Shown: one piece after another, positions 41,148-52,789 of the stretch
How the letters are laid out: every line of letters begins with the position of its first letter
How positions within the stretch are numbered: position 1 is the first letter of the stretch
Assembly (NCBI GenBank): GCA_905221605.1
Contig: CAJNDS010002249.1
Coordinates: 156,001 to 220,000, forward strand
Reading direction: 5' to 3'
Length of the DNA: 64,000 nucleotides
Source of the DNA: Symbiodinium natans
Taxonomy: Eukaryota; Sar; Dinophyceae; Suessiales; Symbiodiniaceae
Made by a program: the position numbers and the translations under genes
Notes under the pieces: model-generated
The model's database searches: none
What the model was told of the DNA's origin: nothing
Seen by the model: the letters and a program-made list of their open reading frames with translations, nothing else

Positions 41148-42013
41148 GTATATGTATACACACCTATGTACAATGTGTAGCATGGTGTATTCCGGAGTGT
41201 TTGGGCGATTCCAAAATGGCTAGCCCTTGACCCGAAACCCCAAACCCTGTTCATCCAGCGAATTGCCGAAATGGGGAAGCCCACAAGAACTTAGATGGGA
41301 AAATCGCTAGGGAATTAAAATCGAATGCGATTTGGATTTACCTGGACATGGGTATGTAGTTCCTTTTTGTGGTTGTATGCATTTTTGGCTCAACTTCTAG
41401 TTTTGATGCTATTCTAGTTTTGTTTTGGATGTTCTTGGATGAGCCGAGAACAGAAAACCATTCTAAAGAAAAATGTATGTATGATCCAAAGAACGGAAAA
41501 CCACAAATTCCAAAAGTGCTAAAAATGCTATGGGTGCAAAACCATTCTTGAAAAATATGTATCTCATGAACTGTCATACATCAGTTTATCTTATGTTCTG
41601 TCCACGTATATATATATATATATATATATATATGTGGATCGCATGGATTGTTGCCTTCGGAGTTCAGGCTTGTCGGTTGATTGTCAAATGCATGGAATGT
41701 TAATTGCCATTGTATGGAGTTGTGGCCTGGCAGTTGATTCAACAGAAAGCAGCTCCATGTGGCCCTGTGCATATGATCGTCATGCACATGGCAGAGTAAC
41801 CAAAATATATGGGAGACATGCAGCATGATGGGCCCTCTGGTAGCTCAAGCCGACGCCTGTCGGGCGCCCAGTGTGGCGAGGGGGAGGGGGGGAAGGGAGG
41901 TATGAGATGCTGGTTGGCCTGCTGTCTTGGTTTGTGCATGTGAAAGCTGCAACGCTGCAACATGCTATGTTTGTGCAGCCCTGTTTGGTTTCGAATCCAG
42001 CTTTGTTTCTTCA

Positions 42014-42026
42014 GCCCACCATGGAT
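42014..42026 (+). promoter_or_regulatory. Possible trans-splice acceptor and start context
   Basis: CTTTGTTTCTTCAG ends at 42014 and is followed by CCCACCATGG, a strong eukaryotic start context (ATG 42021). Dinoflagellate mRNAs receive a spliced leader at such AG sites (established); its use here is inferred. Confidence 0.45.
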
Positions 42027-45000
42027 CCTGGGCCAATCAGTGAGATGGATGAGCAGCAGTCAAGCAAGCTGCTCACTCTCCTGAGTGAAGAAGTCGTGAA
42101 GGACTGCTGTAGGTGGTTTCTTGGTTGGGCAGGATTGCAGAAGGCACACATGAAATTGTACAGGAGTGGACGGACTTTCCGGACCTGAAGTCCCTCTGCG
42201 TGACTGATTCATGCTTCATCCAATGGCCGGCAGATGAAAAGGGACGAAAGCGCCAGCCAAATGCTTTGGCAGTGAAGCTGAACAAGGTTCTTTGCTCAGG
42301 ATGTGATGCTCATGTACTGCCATCATTTCGGGGAAAAACATGTCTTGTCATGCATGTATATCTATAAAATATGTCTCTATATATATATATATGTATATGT
42401 ATATGGACATGTGCATATATATATATATAGCAACATGTGACCATGAACTAAGAACTTGCTCAGCCCTCTGGTGGGCCGGAGTTTGCAGCACCATGGGCTG
42501 CTTTATGTCAGCTCGTTGGAGCTCATGCTCACCAGATTTCGAAAGGCAGTCAAGGCTGGGATGTGTGTTTGTTTGTTTTGCTCCAGGCTGTTCAAGGCTT
42601 TTGTTTACACGCAAATGTGTCTGTTGCTAGGCAAAGGTCAACCGGATTGAGGATGCGCAAGGAATCAAAGAGGCCAATATGTTCGTTCAGTGGGTGGTGG
42701 GTGGAGAGGATACTCTATCCATCTATGCATCTATATACAATGTATATATAGTACTGCCACAGGTGAAGATCAATTGCGCCACCATCAATCCTGATGCCCA
42801 TGCTATGAAAGCCTTAGTGTTTTGCCACCGGCGCTGCTTGGTGTTGTCTGGAGAGTTCAGTCCAGCTTTCATGCTAAGAGTAGCAGATTTGTGTGCAAGG
42901 AGTGTTGTTGCCCAGTGTATGTGTGTCTGGGTGTGTGTGTGTGTGTAAGCATAAATAAACAAATATGTATCAACATATTTATAGATTTAATTACATTAAT
43001 ATAGATATATACGTATTCGCAATTATATGTATACTTGTTTTTCTCTATGCATATTTACTTCTGAATCGGAAGGGTCGTTTTGTGTGCACTTCTTTGCTGG
43101 ACAATGTTGTTGAAGATTTGCCTCGTCTCTCAAGGTTTGGCTGATCGGTCCGATGCGCAGAGGGATGCAGATGTGCAGCAACTCACGGCACCTCTTTGGC
43201 ATGGTCCTGTATGTGTTGCATATATGCATGTGGTGGAACTTCTTCTTAAATCATAGGAGTGCTAAGGTTCGCATGCGCAATGTTGCCAAGCTGATTGAAG
43301 ATGAAGCAGTTGCGTTTGTCAAGAAGATGACCAAAAAGCCCAGTGTACCATCTGCCCTCCGCACTCACAGGCTGTATCTGCCCCCAGTCCGGAGGGAGGA
43401 GCATATGGCTCTGCCAGTGCCTGTCGGTGCTGGGGAGGATGGTGTGGCAGAGCGAGCAGGTGAGGATGGCTTGGATGGAGATCTTGCCCCTCTGCATGAT
43501 GTGGCAGAGCGAGCAGGTGAGGATGGCTTGGATGTTGCCCCTCTGCATGATGCAGTGGTGGAGGGTGGGCCTCCTGTGAATGTGGTTGGGCCTGTTCCAG
43601 AGTTGGTGCCTTCGGCTGGGTTGGTTGCTCACGAAGCAGGGCCTGTGGTCAGTGAGCCAGCCCTCCCGCCACCGCCCAATGAGTGGCCTGCTGGCTGGAA
43701 GCCTGAGCTGCACAGAGGGCTTCCTTTGGATCATGAGTCCAACCACGATGCTTTCAGCGATGAGGAGTCGGACTCCACCTATGTGGATGGTGAGGAGTCC
43801 GAGTGTGAGGGCCAGCCTTCTCTTGCTCGTGCAGGGCCTTTTCCTGAAGTGGGGCCTTTGGTTGTTGCTGATGCAGGCCATCCTGAGGTGGGGCCTCGGG
43901 CTGGGCTGGTTGGTGATGTGGGGCCTGCCGTTGAGGTTGCTTGCGAAAGTGAAGGTGATCGCTTTGGGCCTCTCTCGCGTGACTATGGCCGACCTGCAGG
44001 TGAGAGTCTCATGTGTGCTGCGCGGGAAGGCCACTACTATGACCTGGAAGTCGGTGTGTGGCAACAACATGAGGGACAACTTTGCCCACCAAAGTGCATC
44101 CAAGAAGATGCAAGTCCAGCTGTGCCTCCCAGTGTTGCTGCAGGTGTCATGTTTGCATTGCGCAGACTTGTCGGTGCATGGTTGATGTTGAGTGGCATGT
44201 GCATGACCCATATTCACTGCATGTTGTTGAAAAAACCGATAGGTCAGAAGTGTGCAGACATGCACAGACACACATATGTACACTGCATTCCAGTGTGTGA
44301 CATGTATACATTGCAGTACATGATGTCAAACCTTACACATCTCTCTCTCTATACACATGTATGCATCATTCATGTGTGCAAACAGGTTGGTGTCTTGCAG
44401 CGTGTGCTACTGTATGTGTATACAGGTAAAACAATGTGCTTACATACATATATATATATATATACAAATATATACACAAACACATGTTTCTCAGGCAGGT
44501 GTATATATAAATATAAATCATATATATGTATATATATATATATATATACACATGTGTGCGTGACAGGTGGGATACACCCTGCTGTGCAGTGGCATAAGAG
44601 TCGTCGTGCGAGTGCAGGAGCCCACAGCAAACAAAACGACATGTGTGCAGGTGTATAGACACACATGTGCAGGTGGCCAGGTACCCAGACATGCACATGT
44701 TTGTGGAAATATGTGTGTGTGTGTGTGTGTGTGCGCGTGTGCGTGTGTGTGTATTCTCTCTCCAATATATATATATATATATATTATACATAAGTCTGAG
44801 TGTGAAAAGTGCCATCGCAGCTTAATTATATATGTGTTGAAATACTATATATGTATATAATCTAGATAAGAACGACTGCATATACATATATACAGAGAGA
44901 GAGATTGTATCTGTAGACAGTATATGTCCTCTCTTAATAGTTCATGAATTCATTTGAGGAAGCTCGAGAGTGGAGGAGGTGAAGCAGCTCTTGCTCAACA

Positions 45001-45379
45001 AGATCAGGGAGAGTCAACAAAGGCTTTTGCTCCGCTGTGTATATATGCATATATCATTAGCCATGCAGGGGGTTCTGTGCTGAAGTGCTGTGTCGCAGGC
45101 TGCTTTGGGGATGCGCAGACAATGTGGACACGTGTCCGATGAGTGCAGACCAAGCTGAGGTGTCATGTCCAAACTATCAGGTTGTATTGTAGGTTATTGG
45201 TGTTGTATGTTGCTTCTGTTCTGGAGAACTCTGGAGAGAGATGTCGTGTGTGCTTCCATGGTGAAAAGGAGGTGTTGGCGCGCAGCCGTCTGCTGGATGG
45301 ATCCGAAAGTGAGGTAGGGCTGCAGGGCCCATGTCGATATAGTCTGTTCGATTTGTGTTTTCTTGTTTTTGTGTATCCT

Positions 45380-45420
<41 letters not shown>

Positions 45421-47221
45421 TGTGTGTGTGTACTGTGTGTGTTGGTCTGTAGCAGGCATTTCCAAGCTGTGTCGTCATCCCAGATTCCCCAGAGAAATCT
45501 GAGATTCATGGCTGCACGATTGTCGTTGATTTGTTTGGCCGAACAAATTAAGTGCTTTCGGTTGTCAGCTTAGGCTGCCAACCACCCCGTCGCGATGGAA
45601 TGGATCGCGGTGGAATGGATCGGACTGTTCTGAGGATGCCCACGCTGCAGCAAATGGTGATGACTGTGCTCACCTGGCCTGGGCTGACACGCAAGTTGAG
45701 CAGCCAAGTGGGGGGGACCGCACAGAGTTCTGGGATGAGGACATGGTCATGAAAGCTGGGGGCAAGGATCTGTCGCCTGTTCCAATGAGTTCAGCCTGCC
45801 GCTCGCTGCGTGGCTGCTTTGATGCTGAGTTCGATTTGATGCAGTGCAATGCCAAGCAGGTGGAAGGCCCAGATGGCGCCAGGCCTGAGTTCGAATGCAT
45901 GGCCATGGCTGCTGCTGACTCTGAGTCTGCTGATCTTCAGGGACTTCCTCCTGATGTTGTGGCGACAAAGCCTCTGGTGCCAGTGGAGTGTGTGGCCTCA
46001 GGTGTTGCCCTGGAGCCAATGGTTGGACCAATGGCCTCAGTCGAGGTGGCCTCGAATGTTGCCCTTGCATCAGGTGCTGCTCCAGATCGAGTGGCCTCCA
46101 TGGAGGGTGTGGCCTCAGGTGCCGGCGATTTCTTGGTTGATGAGGATGAAGGCCCAGCGTTTTCCCACAGAGAGCAGGTGAATCTGCGTGCAGTGAAGCA
46201 GGCGGAGGAAAAGGAGAAGCGTGGCGGCAGGGGCCGGGGCCGAGGGCGGGGGAGAGGTCAGGCTGCCAAGCAAGCCCCAGAGGTGAGTGCTGAATGCACA
46301 ACCCCGCAACCAAGTACAGCTGTGAGGCCTGAAGAGACCCCGGTGGAGGTGGCCTATGCAAAGGCTTCGAACCCCAATCGTGGGGAGCCTGGGGCCAGTG
46401 ATGGTGAGGAGGCCACTGTTCCCCGCCCAGCAAAGAAAGCCCGGATCAACACAGATGCCCTGCCAAAAGGGAAGGCCAAAGCCAAGGCAAAGGCACGTGG
46501 AAAGGCCAAAGCCAAAGCAGCAGCAGCAGCAGCTGAGCTGATCGGTGAAGCTGTTGGGGCCGGTGCCAGTGAGGCCAGTGTGGCCCATGAGAGTGGAGAT
46601 GTTATGGCTGATGTGGGCTCTGAGCCTGTGGCCGCGCTGCCTATCTCTGTGGCCAGTGAGGCTGCCACTGCGCCTGTGGCGAAGGCAAAGGCGAATCCGC
46701 AGATTGCCCGAGGCCTGGGCCCTCATGACCGCAAGCTTTGCAAGGAGTGACTTGGCAGAACTGTGTGAACTGCGTGCTTCCTGTGATTTGACTGAGAAAG
46801 TGTGTGTGTGTGTGTGCTTTGTGAGTTGAGCTTTTAGATTGTTTTGCATATATATATATATGTATCATGAGCCATGAGCATTTCAGGCCTTACTTAGCCT
46901 CTAATTTAGATACATGTGTACCTTGTATATGTATATATAGTACATATATGATGATCAGACAGGAGTATCTATCGCACAGTAAGCATAAAAGCTGCATCAG
47001 CTATACACATACAAGTATGTGTATAAATGTATATATACATATATGTATATACATATATATCTATATCTATTCGTAACAGTGTCACCCCCACCCCTCCCCC
47101 CCACCCCCTTGGTTTCTCCCTGCCTCTTTACCCCCTTCACCCCTTTTATAGAACCCTGCAAAACCCAAAGCCTTACAACTGCAAACCCTATGAAGCCAAC
47201 CCATGCCCACACCACCACACA

Positions 47222-47273
<52 letters not shown>

Positions 47274-48788
47274 GCGAGGGGGGGAATGGGGGAAATGTGG
47301 CTGTGCTGGGTGGAAGCATAGACATTGGGCAGGTGTGTTGGAGAACTACACAACCATGTATATATATATATATATATATTATAGACATATGTCAGCTCAT
47401 TCGAGATTTGTTGTCTAGATGATGCCCTTCTGTGTACATAAATATGTGGTGAATTTGATCTATATACAGAAACATGCGCACACACATACATACAAATACA
47501 TACATACATACACACATACATACATGCATATGTACATATGCACTTACAGATACATTCTTGTTTCTACTATAAATATCTGTGCCTAAATGTGCACATGCTT
47601 ACGAAAGAAAATGATATGTATTTCAAAAAGTATCATGATACTCGATGTATATATATGTATATATATATATATGTATATGCCTGTATCGTATGAAAAAATG
47701 GTGATTGTTTCCGTGCGTGGTGCAGTACATGTATGCTGTGTGGTTGTGTGGATTGCAACTGCAGAGAAGATCTTGAGGCTGATTGAGCATGGAGTTGATC
47801 ACAGGATTAGGATTGAGGTCTACTGGACGCGTGACATTGTCAGTGTGCGTCGCAAGAATGGCCCGATGGTATGGTCCATGCACTTCACCAACATGAGGGT
47901 TGGCATCACGGTTGCCAATGAAGTTGCGCCTCGGCTGATTGCTGGAATTGCCAGGGGCTTGTGTCCTTGAGGGCTGGTTTTGTGAATGCATATGCTTCTC
48001 TCAGGCAGAAGCCTGCGACCGTGGAGTGCCTGTGCAGCAGGAAACGTATCGCAACAGGATCTTCGGTGTCCGTGATGAGCTGTATGAGCGGCATGGCGCT
48101 CATTGGCCGTGAGTTGGAGACATGGCTGGCTGGTAGATGATGCATTTTGCATCTTTGATCATCCATATGTGTGACTGTTGTTTACATGTGCCTGGGATCT
48201 ACATGCCTGCGTGGTGGTATATGATGGAAATTCATGTGTAGATGTGTACAATTGTACCGAGACGCACCCATGTGTAAATATTTTAGTTCATATATATAAA
48301 TACATATGTACATATATATATATACACATCTTGATCTGTGCAAGCTGTGTAGACATGATCGTCAGTCTGCAAGAACTGTGGATCCAGGGGAGGTGTTGCG
48401 CACTATAGATGTGTGGCTGTAGCTTGCGTTTGCTGTGGCGTGTGGGGCAGTGGGTGGGAGCCATGTCAATTTTGGCTGCACATGCCAGTCGCCGACAAGG
48501 CTCTTTAGGTATCCTGCTGCTATAGAGCCAGTCGCCAAGTGCTGCTGACTGGTTCATGGGAGTTTGCATTGCAAGCTTTAGGTGCCACAGGCTCTTCCCC
48601 GTCAGACTGTGCGCAAAGTGTGAAATTGGTAATGTGTTCTGCTTCGACTGCTTTGGTGCTGCATTTCAAACAGCTGGTATATGCAGTGCTCCCTTGTGCA
48701 ACTCGAGGCCTGTATGCCCCGTGGCAACAAGCGCCTTCTGCGTGGTGTATGTGATGATGAAGCAGGCCTGTTGCTGCTGCACATGTGA
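42021..48788 (+). CDS. Gene i: intron-rich conserved protein of unknown function
   Basis: Exon pieces: 42021-about 42090 (MDPGPISEMDEQQSSKLLTL), about 42150-42340 (VQEWTDFPDLKSLCVTDSCF, LNKVLCSGCDAHVLPSF), 42464-about 42555, 42631-42726, 42763-42916 (CHRRCLVL, FMLRVADLCAR), about 43100-43214, 43257-44109, about 44563-44645, about 44960-45045, about 45230-45330, 45456-about 45545, 45574-about 46750, 47765-about 47950, 48005-48108, 48591-48676, 48766-48788. The last three join in phase to a TGA. Cys pairs (CSGC, CHRRC, CAKC with CFDC) suggest metal binding. A long middle part is acidic/Pro-rich, then Ala/Lys-rich and probably nuclear. The order of blocks recalls a multicopy dinoflagellate family I have seen without known function (memory, unchecked). 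Introns carry TA microsatellites. Some inferred introns are under 60 bases, which may mean frameshifts in a decaying copy. Confidence 0.6.
43257..44109 (+). CDS. Gene i large acidic/proline-rich exon
   Basis: AG acceptor at 43255-43256; 284 open codons to a GCAAGT donor (44110). Starts SAKVRMRNVAKLIEDEAVAF. It then has an in-frame duplication (VAERAGEDGLD twice at 43444-43545), Val/Gly/Pro repeats, acidic DEESDSTYVDGEESECEGQ, and GVWQQHEGQLCPPKCIQED at the end. The frame could continue without a splice to 44658, but that part is low-complexity and contains TA repeats. Confidence 0.7.
45379..45417. repeat. (CT)n microsatellite in gene i intron
   Basis: About 20 CT units followed by a GT tract, 40 bases before the acceptor at 45454-45455. 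Confidence 0.95.
45574..46750 (+). CDS. Gene i Ala/Lys-rich exon
   Basis: Open for about 390 codons after CAGCTTAG. Contains WDEDMVMKAGGKDLSPVPMS, a repeated VASGxA pattern, RGRGRGRGRG (46224-46255), PAKKARI and KGKAKAKAKARGKAKAKAAA (46470-46530), all nuclear-localisation or nucleic-acid-binding style. Ends LCKE-TGA, or splices at a GA or GT site just before. Simple-sequence protein, so function cannot be assigned. Confidence 0.75.
47224..47272. repeat. Poly-G homopolymer (49 bases)
   Basis: Pure G run in an intron of gene i, followed by G-rich DNA. Possible sequencing artefact or true G-quadruplex tract. Confidence 0.95.
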
Positions 48789-49041
48789 TGGAGCCTTTCT
48801 ATGTTGTGAAGCTGCATGAATGGTATCTAAACGCCCACCTTCTTGTCATTATCTGCAAAGACATATTTATATATAGATATATGTATATATAGGTACAAAG
48901 GTTGTGAAGCTGCATGAATATTCTATCCAAAACGTTGTCTGCTCTCTATCCATGCACCTGCTCATTGTCTATGCTCCCCCCCCCCCCATAAAACCCTATA
49001 TTCCGAAAGCCCAAAACCAAGCTACAGCCTGCTTGGAGGGT

Positions 49042-49043
<2 letters not shown>

Positions 49044-49103
<60 letters not shown>

Positions 49104-49142
49104 GGGGGGGGGGGGGGAGGGGGAGGGTGGAGGGGGTGGGGG
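49044..49142. repeat. Poly-G homopolymer and G-rich tail
   Basis: 51 G followed by GAGAGAGGAGGGGG-type DNA, in the roughly 0.9-kb gap between genes i and ii. Nothing else is visible in 48789-49700 apart from TA and GT microsatellites. Confidence 0.95.
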
Positions 49143-49521
49143 CAGCAACCATTTAGTGCAGGTTACCTCCGCAGACAAGCAAGTGTTCCCGCCCAGCAGC
49201 TGCTGTGCCATGTTTCTGCTGTCAGGGGATATGTAAAGTGCCAAAGTGAAGCAGCAGTATATAATTCTGCGTAAAGTGCAAAAACATGTGTGAGAAGTGA
49301 AACCACTTGGCTTAGGAGCATGTTTCAGCTTGTCCAAGGTTCAAGAAGCCTCCCACTGATGAATCAGGTGCAAGGGAAAGGCTGGATGCCAGAATAGGGG
49401 CTGGGTGTGTGTGTGTGTGTGAGTCAGTCTAGTGCAACCGCTGCAGTGGGCAGGTGCTGTAGTCGCATGCTAAATAATGTGACCATATGAAACTGACCCT
49501 GTATGTCAACCTTTAAAATAC

Positions 49522-49553
<32 letters not shown>

Positions 49554-49703
49554 GTGTTTATGTAAATATACATGTAGAATTGTATGTGTCAGGATGTATT
49601 ATCATGTGCCAGGACACAGACACCCATGCACACATCTCTGCCTCTTTATCTTTCTCTACATACCACACCTGCGTATAGTTTTTTTACACTTGCTTGTGCT
49701 GCC

Positions 49704-52105
49704 ATGGGCGAATGGGGTGTGGACTTGCTTCTGCGACGGCTTTTCCATGCTGGAGTTCCTTATGACTTCCGGCTGCAGCTGTCTGCAAGGTTTCTCTGGG
49801 ATAGGGTTTGTGTGGGATTGTGTAATCAGACAGTAACATATGTAGAGTGTGTCGAGTCGATGTGTTGTTGCACATGTGTGTGCATGCATGCAAGGTACTT
49901 TGCGTCGCTCTCATATTCCTTGTCTTCAATGACAGAGTAGACAAGGAATTTGCCGTTGGGACTCAAACGATGCATTGGCTTGTCTGGATTCTGCTGGGGT
50001 GTATGTATTTGTTTCCTTAGATTTATATGTATATATAGCTTGGACATGGCAGCTGAGGCATACAGGTTTGGGGAATGCTTCGCTGGAGCAGCCAATGTCA
50101 CATTTGCTGTGAAGCTGTCTGGCTTCCCTGCCTTTAAGCTCGACAAGAACTATTATGGTGGAGTCTGTCAAAACTTCCTCACAGCTCCTGGCTATGCGTG
50201 CCTTGCGAATTACATGTCCTATGTAAATGGTGAGAAGGATATGCATATATATGTATATATATATATATGTATATAGATAGATAGATAGATAGATAGGTAT
50301 ATACATATATATATATAGATATATGTATATATCTATATATATATATACACATCTCTCCCTTTATGGATTTACTTCTATATATGTATTTATGTTCATTTTT
50401 GCAGCAAAGCTTACATGTGCCAGCTCTGGGTCCCTGAGGCTAGCCCTTCTTTCTGTCCTTCGGCTTTGCCCCCAAAGTGTCTTGCTCATGGCTCCTGATT
50501 GCAGCAGCTTCTCGTGGATGAGCAGCAGTGGGTCTCAACGATGCTGGTATGCGCCCTTGGGCGCTTGTGACAAAGAGTGGGTGCAGCGAGGGAATTGCAT
50601 GGCCAACAGGTGTGTCACTTCAAAGATTGCTACACCTGAGGTGTCTCCTGTTGTGACTGTATCTAATATACTATCGGACTTAGAGACATGTGTGGTTCTC
50701 CCAGCTCCCTGCTGAGGGTCATTCTGTTGGTACACTTGGCAGCGTCTCTTGGACACACCTTCATAATCGAGCAGCCGTCCAGTGCATGTTTCGGCGACTT
50801 GCCGCGCTGGCGCCACTTTGTTGAGAATGTTTGCTACGTGTCTCTGCTTTCTGGCAAGCCTTGTTAGTTTTCTATCCTTCCTGGTGGAGTTAAAATACAT
50901 ATATATATATATGTATATGCATCCCAAGCTTCTTCAATGTTTCAAGACAGCCATATCCCCAGGTGTTTAAGCAGAAAGTCTCCATGGGAGCATATGGATC
51001 GGCAAGTGTGAAGCCAACGTGCTTGTGGTCGAATTCCTCGCATGTTGGTTTGTTGAATCGTGGACCCATTCCTCATGAAGCATGTGCAGAAATGGCATGC
51101 AGATGATTGTGGCTCATGTATACACCAGGGTATAGTATTATATAACAAAGATATCTGTCATGACAGAGAAAGGGGGAGAGAGAGAAAGAGGGAAAGAGAA
51201 AGAGAAAGATACAGATAAAGAGAAAGAAAAAGATAGAGAGAGAGAGAGAGAGAAAGAGATGGATGGAGGGACAGAGATAGAAAGAGATAGAGAAACAGAG
51301 AAAGATAGAGCCAGACATGAAAAGGACGAAAGATAGTGAGAAAGAGAGAGAGAGAGAGAGAGACACAGAGTGAGAGAGACAGAGAGATAGAGAGAAAAAG
51401 ATAAAGAGAGAGAAAGATAGAGAGGGATAGATAGAGAAAGATAGAGAGGGATAGATAGAGACTGACATAAACAGGTTTCTCTGGGTAAATGATTATTTTT
51501 ACATATATATAAATATAGATATACATGCAGCTCAGGAGAGCCGGAAGAACAAGGTGCCTGTCGCGAAATATCATGTGGATTCCCGTGGCAAAAAATGCTC
51601 GACAGGGGACAAGAAGCGCTTGAAAACCAGCCAGAGCCCACCTCAGCTGACAGGTGACTCTTGCATTGAGGGCAGAACCATGCAATGATGTGCAAAGATT
51701 GCTGAGGCAATACACCTGTGCATTCGGATACCGGTTAGCTGAGCTCATCCCAGACATGCATGAGGGAATCAAAGGTCTTCGAGTGGGGCAGGTGAGCTTC
51801 TGGCAACCAGTACTGTTATTGGTAATTATGAATTGATTTGTTAGAGGCACTTGGCAGTGCGTAATAGCTTATATAAATATATAAATATATATATATAAAT
51901 ATATCTTATTTATATATATATATATATATTATGCCCTGCTCACGAGGATGATGCGGGCGCCAATGTGGTACACCTGCTGCATGTGCTGAAGGCCGATGAA
52001 GACCTTTGGGAAGACGCGGACATGGAGAGTGTGGTTGCCTATCTTCGGGCATCGTCATCCTTGGTGGTCCCTCCTGCCATAAGATCTGTGCTTGGCATGG
52101 ATTAG
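49704..52105 (+). CDS. Gene ii: methyltransferase-like protein
   Basis: Exons 49704-49789, 50021 (or 50039)-50229, 50405-50609, 50717-50837, 50963-about 51100, about 51536-51633, 51707-51791 and 51947-52105 (TAG). Phases agree at every junction except around the fifth and sixth exons, where the exact donors are unsure; one needs a GA donor at 51634. Product about 360 residues. FGECFAGAANVTFAVKLSGF resembles the glycine-rich SAM-binding motif I. MAPDCSSFSW resembles motif IV (PCQ) of cytosine-5 methyltransferases with Asp before the Cys. FIIEQPSS, PRWRHF and SVKPTCLWSN follow in a plausible order. From memory it matches a very common multicopy dinoflagellate family; whether it is an active methyltransferase is unknown. 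It could also be an inactive Rossmann-fold relative. Confidence 0.65.
51166..51465. repeat. (GA)n-rich intron tract in gene ii
   Basis: About 300 bases of AGAGAGA/GAAAGA on the plus strand, inside the intron before the exon at about 51536. The minus-strand SLSLSL frames are artefacts. Confidence 0.95.
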
Positions 52106-52122
52106 CATGCTGCAAGCACTCA

Positions 52123-52258
52123 TGGTTGGCTGCTGACAAGGGTACGTGCAGTGCATGTTAATTATGTTGCATAATTCGACGAAGAGGAACACATGGTTGG
52201 CTGCCGACAAGGTCTATACAGTGCATGTGAATTATGTTCGATAATTCGACGACGAGGA
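52123..52258. repeat. Tandem duplication downstream of gene ii
   Basis: Two copies of about 67 bp containing ATGGTTGGCTGC and AATTCGACGA, about 90% alike, directly after the stop of gene ii (probable 3' UTR). Confidence 0.8.
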
Positions 52259-52789
52259 TTCGCCACTTCTGCCTTTTTCTTCATGGCCTGAAAATTGCTG
52301 CTAAGTGCTGCACTTCAAGAAGATCATGTCTTCGCAAGCCCTGACCTGCAATCATGTCATGTGATGTTCATATATATATACATATATATCTGTATGTATG
52401 TATTGATAGAAGAGGTAGTTTCACCATACTTTTATGTATATATAGTGAGAGGCGGTATCTGGTACAACCAAGTCTGAACTTCCTTTGGTGTATGGAAAGA
52501 AGCTACATGCATTGCGCTGTCATGATCTTTTTATATGCCCTTGTCAAAAAACACACAAAGACACTTGATGGCAACTATGTCACTGTTGTGAGAGAACTTT
52601 ATCTTCGTGCTATCAAGAAAAACATACGAAAACGAAAAAAAAAGCACCCGAATAGGAGACGCGGAAAAGCGCAGAAAACAAGAAAAAAGGCGCAGAAAAC
52701 AAGAAAAAAAGCGCAGAATTGCGCAGATTTTTATTCTTGGGTTTTGAGACCAGGAAGCTGCAGAAAATCTTGGAAAACCAGTTTTCCTT

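Noticed and set aside
43246-44283. 345-codon minus-strand frame
   Set aside because: Shadow of the acidic exon of gene i; the plus strand has better composition, acceptor and donor.
48180-48560. Additional exons of gene i between 48110 and 48590
   Set aside because: Frames are short and lack acceptors; the phase-consistent join 48108 to 48591 skips this stretch.
51073-51850. Minus-strand SLSLSL frames of 130-230 codons
   Set aside because: They cover the GA-rich intron and the exons of gene ii read backwards.
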